Shown here one piece after another: positions 57,993-64,000 of a stretch of DNA of 64,000 nt. A model generated the notes under the pieces. That model ran no database searches, was not told the origin of the DNA, and was given only the letters and a program-made list of their open reading frames with translations. Within the stretch, counting starts at the first letter, position 1. Each line of letters starts with the position of its first letter. Origin of the DNA: Oscheius sp. JU75 (Eukaryota; Nematoda; Chromadorea; Rhabditida; Rhabditidae); NCBI GenBank assembly GCA_037178855.1, contig JASJZC010000004.1:2046001-2110000 (forward strand). The letters are read 5' to 3'. Position numbers and translations under genes: made by a program.

Positions 57993-59947
57993 AAAAAGAC
58001 TGTGGAATTGGATAGAAGATCACGAAAGTAGGAACATAGACTCGTATGAAATGTTCCTGGTGCTAATTACCTACTGACAGTTTAGGTTTGGCCAAAACTG
58101 GAATAGTATATGCCACTAACAACCGGAAAATCTACCCTCTCTTAAACTATTCGTTCCCATGTGACCGTTCTCTTCCACTCCAAAAACAGCCTCTGGCCGG
58201 ACCAAAGCCTTGCAAACAGCTGTCTCCTCGATGTGTTACGATGGGAAGTAAAAGACACCAATTGTTGTAGCTGATGGATTCGTTGGCAGAAAAAAGTCGA
58301 GTACCTCCTTCATGCACAAGATTAATCTGTTGTTTCTTTTCAAAAGGTATTAACTCGAAGTAACCCTTGTTTATTAACTGTGTTCAATGCAACAGGTTCC
58401 TCCCATACTGACCATTTTTAAATTGATACCACAGACAGCTTATGTAGATGTTGATCGTTGCGGGCGGGAATTGATAACAGGACAGAGTTTTTGAACCAAG
58501 GACGATAAAAGTACGAGTAGTGCTGTCGAGGAAAAGCTTCCAAAATAGCTACTGATTAATAGAAGAGAGATAAGAAGAGTCAAGAACCGACCTGACAGCT
58601 CGACGATGGATGTACATTGCTGCAAAAGGCGCAAAGACGTCTCTCGATCATGCCCCGACCACTATATAGAGAGAGCGAACTGTTTCTCAGAGCGTCGACT
58701 AATGGTCAGTGATATCATCGGGGGAACTGTGATGCCCGCCGTCCAAAAGGAGAGAGACCTCTAAAGTTACTTACTGGTTTCTACTCAAGCCATTTCTGTC
58801 CTAGTTCAGACACCGGAGACGCATTTCATCACACCACTGTAAACTGTGAAAGAGGACACCGAATGCTCGGTCAGAGGTCTATTTCGAGGAAATTGCAAAG
58901 CAACAAGGAAGTTCAAAGATTCTCCGAGAGAGACTAACATGGTTTGCATGTATTTCGGAACCTAGAGCATTTGGGAGCATAAAGAAATCCGTGCAACAAC
59001 GACAAGGATTCTCACACTCACAAGATTTTTTGTGAGAGAAAAACGATTTGTCAAAGTTCAAATGTAGATAGGCGGCAAGAACAGTCGGAGAGGGCAACCA
59101 AAGTTTTAGGACAAGCAAAACATCGAGACATTTGCATTGAGAACTTAAAGTACGGACTTGAAACAGAATCACGAAAATAAAGGAATTACCTGAGTCGATA
59201 CTTCAGCCACCTCATGTTAGTTGCTTGTAAGTGCTTTTGCAGGCAGTGTCACCGGAGGACGCCCTCTCCTCTCCCGAACCGCCCCTTTCGGCACCTGTTG
59301 GCAGTTCTCAGTTTTCCCTCACACAACTCATTTCGGGACTCAGCTGATCCGAATGTTTACAGAAATAGTCCTTTATCAGTAAGGGCTTTCGTAGACGGTA
59401 CAGTAAGGGAGGAGGATGGTGAAAGGGGGCCGCGGTACGAAAACATTCGTAAAGAAGAGGGACAGTCTGGTCTTATTTGTATTCACTCTTTTTAACACCT
59501 CGGTCTGTTGGAAAGAAAAAAATCTGACTCCCACACAAGTGTCACTCGTTCACCTTTTTCTGCTATCATTTGTCTCCTCTTGCCAACTGACATTGCTACT
59601 CTTGAGTCGGGCGGAAAACCGTTCCGAGGAACAAGTTCTTTATTGTCACTCGAGGATTGCTATCAACTTAAGCTATATGCTGTATGATTCTGGAAACACA
59701 AAAAAAACTCACATTTTGGTGCATCTGTACCAGAAACGCGGGTCCATTTTGACTGCTGTTGTCTGCAAGTGTGTCTCTATAAATAATGAGATAAGGTGCC
59801 CCTTCTTCAAAAGATGGCTTGACGCATGTTCCGTTATCAGTCCGCGAACATGCGTCAAAAGGCTGAAATTCGATGAAAGCACTAGATTCTAGCGGGCTAC
59901 TGCGTTTTTACGCAAGACACAGCTAACTTGGGTGGTGCAGTAAATGT
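57993..59947. other. Gene-poor stretch
   Basis: Contains open frames of up to 158 codons (59416-59892, plus) with no recognisable product and unusual composition. I do not call a gene. Confidence 0.3.
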
Positions 59948-60476
59948 TTATTCGACAACCCTCGTTTGCATGGTACGTAGGGCGGGAAGAAGACCGGACA
60001 GAAGAAGGAGAACGAAGGGGAATACCACGAACAGGACGAAGAAGGCTATCAGCGTCCGGCGATAGCGTTTAGTTCTCTGGTCATACTTTGCCTTTGAAGA
60101 AGACGAGGAGGAGGAGAAGGTGCGACCTGGGATTCTATTCGGATAACTGACTCTTACTCACTGGTAGTCACGGACGATGGGTAACTGGGAGGGGGACTGT
60201 TTCTCTTGTAGTTGTAGAAAGGCGGTCCGGAAAATGACGACTGGTTGTAGAACATACTCAAGTCCGGATCGTGGAGGTTCGGATTCAAAGAAGTACTGAA
60301 AGAGGGATAGAGAGAAAGAAACAATACAGGGATTACCTATAGAGCTCCGGGAGTTCGTTCTCTAAGTCGATTGTTGTGTACTGTGGCAAAGAACGACGAG
60401 ATGTCGTCCCTATCGGAGAACCGGGATCATTGTTCAGATGTACGCCAGGGGAGGATGAAGCCGAAGACGGCTCCAT
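59948..60476 (-). CDS. Small tail-anchored membrane protein with PPxY motif
   Basis: Start MEPSSASSSPGVHLNNDPGS at 60476; later exons give TSLNPNLHDPDLSMFYNQSS and YKRNSPPPSYPSSVTTS (PPxY), then a basic stretch (KAKYDQRTKRYRR) before a C-terminal hydrophobic helix (TLIAFFVLFVVFPFVLLLLS) ending MQTRVVE-stop. About 140 residues in three exons. The layout (disordered N-terminus with PPxY, basic stop, terminal helix) parallels the gene at 32511-32832 without obvious sequence identity. Family unknown; WW-domain ligase adaptor is inference. Confidence 0.6.
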
Positions 60477-61373
60477 CTTCAAAGCCTTATGACTCGTTTT
60501 TAAAAACAAAGTTTCAAAAGAATGATATATAGAATGAGAGCGGGGGAGGCGAGAAAACAGTCTGAGCTGTGTCAATTCCACGTTCCGAATGCCTGATGAA
60601 TAGAAAAACTCCAAGGCTTCCGGTTCTTTTCTTTCACATTTTTGACTGAATTAAATAAGAAAAAGGAACAGTGATGCATCATGTTATCTTGCAAGAGAGT
60701 ATCCCTCCTCTCCCCTTTATTTTGCTAGGCCGCTTCAAAGATTTATGCGCTGCAAAATGTTGGTAAAATTATACAAAACCCGAGCTCAGCTTCCCACAAG
60801 TCTGTGTTGTGCTGACAGTTAATCCCATATGACAAGAGAAAAGGGAAAATGGCCGGAAGAACTGAAGAAAAATCAGTGAAAGAGGGGGTGGTTGGATTGA
60901 TGAAAGAGTCGTTATGTGCCGTCACAATGAAGAGCATCTGGCACAATGGCTGCTGCGCACACAAATGGACTTGTTGATCAAGAACTGCCATTTGATATCG
61001 GTAGTCGGTCGACAGTCGTTGGCCCAACAAACGGATCATTCCGGATAATAGGAAAGGGTCGACACGGATTATTGCGATTTTTTCAGTGATAGATTTATTG
61101 ATACTCTAAAAGTGAGCCAGTTGGAGAAAAAACCAGCAACCGTAGAATTGCCAATGGGAGTCAATGTGCCTATAAATATACCAATAACACAGGAGACTTT
61201 GCACAACATGAGACACCATAGGAGAACATATTTGTGAGAAAATTAAAAATCTAAAAGGCAATAAAATCAGTGAAGATGAGTAGGATAGGATTGATCAACC
61301 GAGTGGGGCACGGGGACGGATACGACAGCGGGGGAACAGAATGGCGGTTAATGGCAGAATATATCTTGGGAAA
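60477..61373. other. Intergenic stretch
   Basis: No gene recognised between the PPxY protein start and the PITP 3' end. Confidence 0.4.
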
Positions 61374-62471
61374 TCAGCCGTGCATTCCTCGAACCTGAAG
61401 AATAAGTTAGACATGAAATGAAATCCCGTTTTTACCTGGCCATTTTTTCGTTGCTCCTCAAGTTCCCTCTGAGCTCTGTCTTCTATGGCACGAATGTCGG
61501 CCATGGTGAGACCATGCCATTTGTCGATCCAGCAGAAGACCTCTCGATGGAACTTGGAAAAGAGACGAGGATACTGCTTAAACCAACGCTTTATAACATA
61601 AAGCGAAAACACGAACCGTGTGAGCGTATCCTTCGACCATGTTCTGGAGACCAAACCATTTGAAGTGGATAGTTACTAATTTGTAGGCACACATCACAGG
61701 TTCAGCCGAATCTTTCCAATTTTTCGTCAGCGGTCCTCTGCCAGTCTTATCGCTTCGGAAAATGCTAGGAGTCGTTGAAGGCTGAATGTCAGCGTTGTTC
61801 AGGAACTCGTTGTCGTTAGCAATATCGATGTGGACAACGGAACGCTTCGCTAGCATGGTAGCATCAAGTGCGTGGGCCTGAACAGGAAAAAGTAACAAAG
61901 GAATATTAGAAAGCCCACATTTTCAGTAGTACCGCGATCCGGTAGATGGATGGTTTCAATTTTAGCGTAAAAATTATCCTTCATATATTCGGGATTCTAA
62001 AACATGGTCTCAAGCTGCTGAACAGAATGAAACGTACAGTGAGAACCGTTTTACAGTATGGATAAGCATTCCACGCCTCTTCGTGGATCGTAAGAGCTCC
62101 CTTCGGAGCGATTTTCCTAATAAGAGCAGGCACTTTTCTGAACAAAAATTTTTCTACTGAAAAGAGAATGCTTACGATTGAAGATGATAAATTTTATGAG
62201 TGTATTGTCCCTTGCTGTATTGTCCACCTAGAAGCGGGAAGTTATCAAATGGCTCGTTTTTCAACACCTGAAAGTAAATTAAATGAGTCGAACATGAGAA
62301 TACTCACTTCGACTCCTTCTCCACCACCCGTTTCCGCTTTAGAAGCTTCCGCCACGGACCATAGCTGACCAACTTGATATTCTTCGACAGTGAAGGGAAG
62401 CACTACTCGGCTAAAAATAAGTTTAATCACAAGGAAATATAGAAATAAACATACTACTCTTTGATGATCAT
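61374..62471 (-). CDS. Phosphatidylinositol transfer protein, class I (PITP alpha/beta type)
   Basis: Exon 1 is only MIIKEY; a 44-nt intron leads to [47 protein letters not shown], then [20 protein letters not shown]. These are nearly invariant in PITPs. Further on: [60 protein letters not shown] and a C-terminal helix ending QVRGMHG-stop. Length is about 265 residues, with no membrane or regulatory extension, as in class I. It moves phosphatidylinositol and phosphatidylcholine between membranes. Confidence 0.93.
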
Positions 62472-63678
62472 GACGCGTTATGGTTACAGCTCCGTGTCGT
62501 CTGGCTGCCAGCTACGGTGTCTGTAAGAATGAAATGTCGAGTCACGATGATTCACTCTTGAAGAAAAAATGAAACAAAGAACAATCAATTGAGAACAAGG
62601 TGGACAGGGAGAGAAAGTGAAACGTCGTCCCGAGATTTTCGCACCCGATAAAAGATACTTGCCGGAAAGAAACAAGAACGCCCGCAGAGCCGGAAACAAG
62701 ATGCACTAATGAATAGTCGATTGTTCTTACAGATGTAGCTGGGTTGGGCGCGCATATCGATTAGAGGTTTCAGCGCTGCACCATAAAAGCCCTTTGCCAC
62801 ACACGCAGAGAAGCCCCTCCGGCAGGTGATTTCAATTTTCACACGCAAATGAATTCACATTTGGCTCGACATGATTCAAAAAGACTTGATGTGAGCTGGA
62901 TACAAAGCACGCCGGCTGTACAGGAAGAATCAGGGCAGGTCCTTGAGCAAACATTATCATGCGTCGTAGTACAAAACGTGACTACAAGTGCATTTGGGGA
63001 ACGGTTTGCTTTCAAACTATGGGATAAGTTGCCATTTGGGTGGGTTTGGGGTTTTCGGGAGTTACTTCAAAACACCAGCGGAAATCTACCCATTTAAACA
63101 AAAGAAACGAGTTTCGTACAAGGGCGTCAAAAAAGAGGAACGTCTGATGAGCGTATTTTGCACATCAGAAAAAAAAACGTAATCACGTCACGAGTCATTT
63201 TTCGTAAACACTCTTTGTAACCAGATAAGCGGTTTTTACCAGATGTTTAAGCGAGATCGATAATGAAGTATTCTATCACTTATGCAGCCCCATATACAAG
63301 CCTTATTCTTTTTAATGCTTAAAAGAGATAGGCAACAAGAGGAAAAGTAAAAAAAAAGGAATGTCGTTGTTGTGAAAGTGAATTTCGCGCTCCAATAACA
63401 TTTAGAGCCCGTGTATTACGGTAAAGGAGCTGGTGTATGGGCGGTTCACGCAGATCGACGCTTGGAGGAGATGCGCCTTTTAAAACTATTTTCTTTTGCT
63501 GTTTGACAAGTTCATCATCTTTGTTCTACTGTCAGAAGTGAAAGAAAGCACGCATTACAGTTAAAACCGGGAATAGCTTAAAAAAAGTTTTAATTTCACC
63601 ACATTATCGATCGCAACCAAGCAACAACCTTTTTTTACGTTTTTCAGTCTACTGTTGCTAATAATACAGATTGCAGCG
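62472..63678. other. Divergent intergenic region between PITP and COX6B
   Basis: About 1.2 kb with no recognisable gene, holding the promoters of two divergently transcribed genes. An acceptor-like TTTTTCAG at about 63647 precedes the COX6B start. Confidence 0.4.
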
Positions 63679-64000
63679 ATGCCGGCCGACGTCGAAGTTC
63701 CTCTGTCCACTTGGGAGCGTCTGCAGAAGTATCAGGTTCGTTTTTATCAGCTGATTAAAGCAATCCTGTTGTTTCAGGAGCAATTTTCGGATGCCCTCCG
63801 TCATCCCGATTCTCCTGACTGGTACAAGAGAGAAATTCACGAGAAGGCCAAGAAGGAGCTCCTCTGGGCTGCTCCTTATGACGCCCGCTTCCCCCAGGTT
63901 TGTTATTTCGTTTGTTTATCCTGAAAAGCATACTGTTTAAGGTCCGTAAGCAGCGCCAGTGCTTCGCCTACTACGTCGATTACCACCGCTGCAACGAGCT
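63679..64000 (+). CDS. cox-6B: Cytochrome c oxidase subunit 6B (5' part, runs off right edge)
   Basis: Exons 63679-63735, 63778-63897 and 63942 onward, all phase 0. MPADVEVPLSTWERLQKYQ and EQFSDALRHPDSPDWYKREI form an N-terminal extension before the conserved core WAAPYDARFPQVRKQRQCFA then YYVDYHRCNEL. CFAYYVDYHRC is the first Cys-X9-Cys of the twin-CX9C fold imported by the MIA pathway into the intermembrane space, where the subunit sits on cytochrome oxidase dimers. The extension is longer than in mammalian COX6B1 (about 59 versus about 27 residues before the first cysteine region). Confidence 0.88.

Noticed and set aside
59416-59892. 158-codon plus-strand frame
   Set aside because: No recognisable product, no splice or acceptor context, cysteine and leucine pattern not domain-like.

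Overview
The window is eukaryotic and looks like a nematode nuclear genome. Genes are split by very short introns (many 37-45 nt), and most start codons have a splice-acceptor-like AG within about 0-15 nt upstream, as expected of spliced-leader trans-splicing. The gene set is nematode-typical: a MEX-5-like CCCH protein, a vWA/C-type-lectin protein, an astacin, an MSP-domain protein, ShKT-domain peptides, a MAPH-1-like protein and an UNC-103-like channel. A free-living or related rhabditid-type (chromadorean) nematode is likely; the species cannot be named.

Layout. The left edge (1-99, minus) holds the N-terminus of an ODR-3-like G-alpha subunit. 100-6.3 kb is gene-poor apart from one small gene of unknown function (3910-4298, minus). 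6.3-15.0 kb (plus) is an ERG-type potassium channel (unc-103) with six candidate alternative first coding exons, all ending in phase 0. Tail-to-tail with it is a small secreted two-ShKT-domain gene (15366-15787, minus), followed by a degraded inverted copy. 16.8-19.5 kb (minus) is a CaM-kinase kinase. 19.5-22.9 kb is gene-poor. 22.9-26.1 kb (plus) has two tandem secreted vWA proteins, the second with a C-type lectin domain. 26.4-27.6 kb (minus) is an RG-rich protein of unknown function. 28.2-29.3 kb is a near-identical inverted second copy of the ShKT gene, carrying the tail of the unc-103 coding sequence as a passenger.

29.9-35.6 kb (minus) is a run of five same-strand genes: mitochondrial thiolase, complex I MWFE subunit, a small PPxY tail-anchored protein, an adrenodoxin-type ferredoxin and a MEX-5-like RNA-binding protein. 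Three of the five are mitochondrial, so this may be an operon. 35.9-41.2 kb (plus) carries a MAP1-family protein, a type I membrane protein and an astacin. 41.3-43.7 kb (minus) carries SRSF1/rsp-3 and the Hsp90 co-chaperone AHSA1. 44.0-44.7 kb has two small convergent unknown genes. 45.4-46.9 kb (plus) is an MSP-domain protein. 47.1-51.4 kb (minus) is an integrin alpha chain (PAT-2-like). 53.8-56.0 kb (minus) is a Pim-family kinase. 59.9-60.5 kb is another small PPxY tail-anchored protein, 61.4-62.5 kb a class I PITP, and the right edge (63679 onward, plus) the start of COX6B.

The most unusual structure is the three-copy ShKT/unc-103-tail inverted repeat system: two intact, near-identical copies in opposite orientation 12 kb apart, plus a rearranged third copy that makes a local palindrome. 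Exon boundaries were read by eye from splice signals, reading frame and family resemblance; internal junctions that could not be resolved are stated in the entries.
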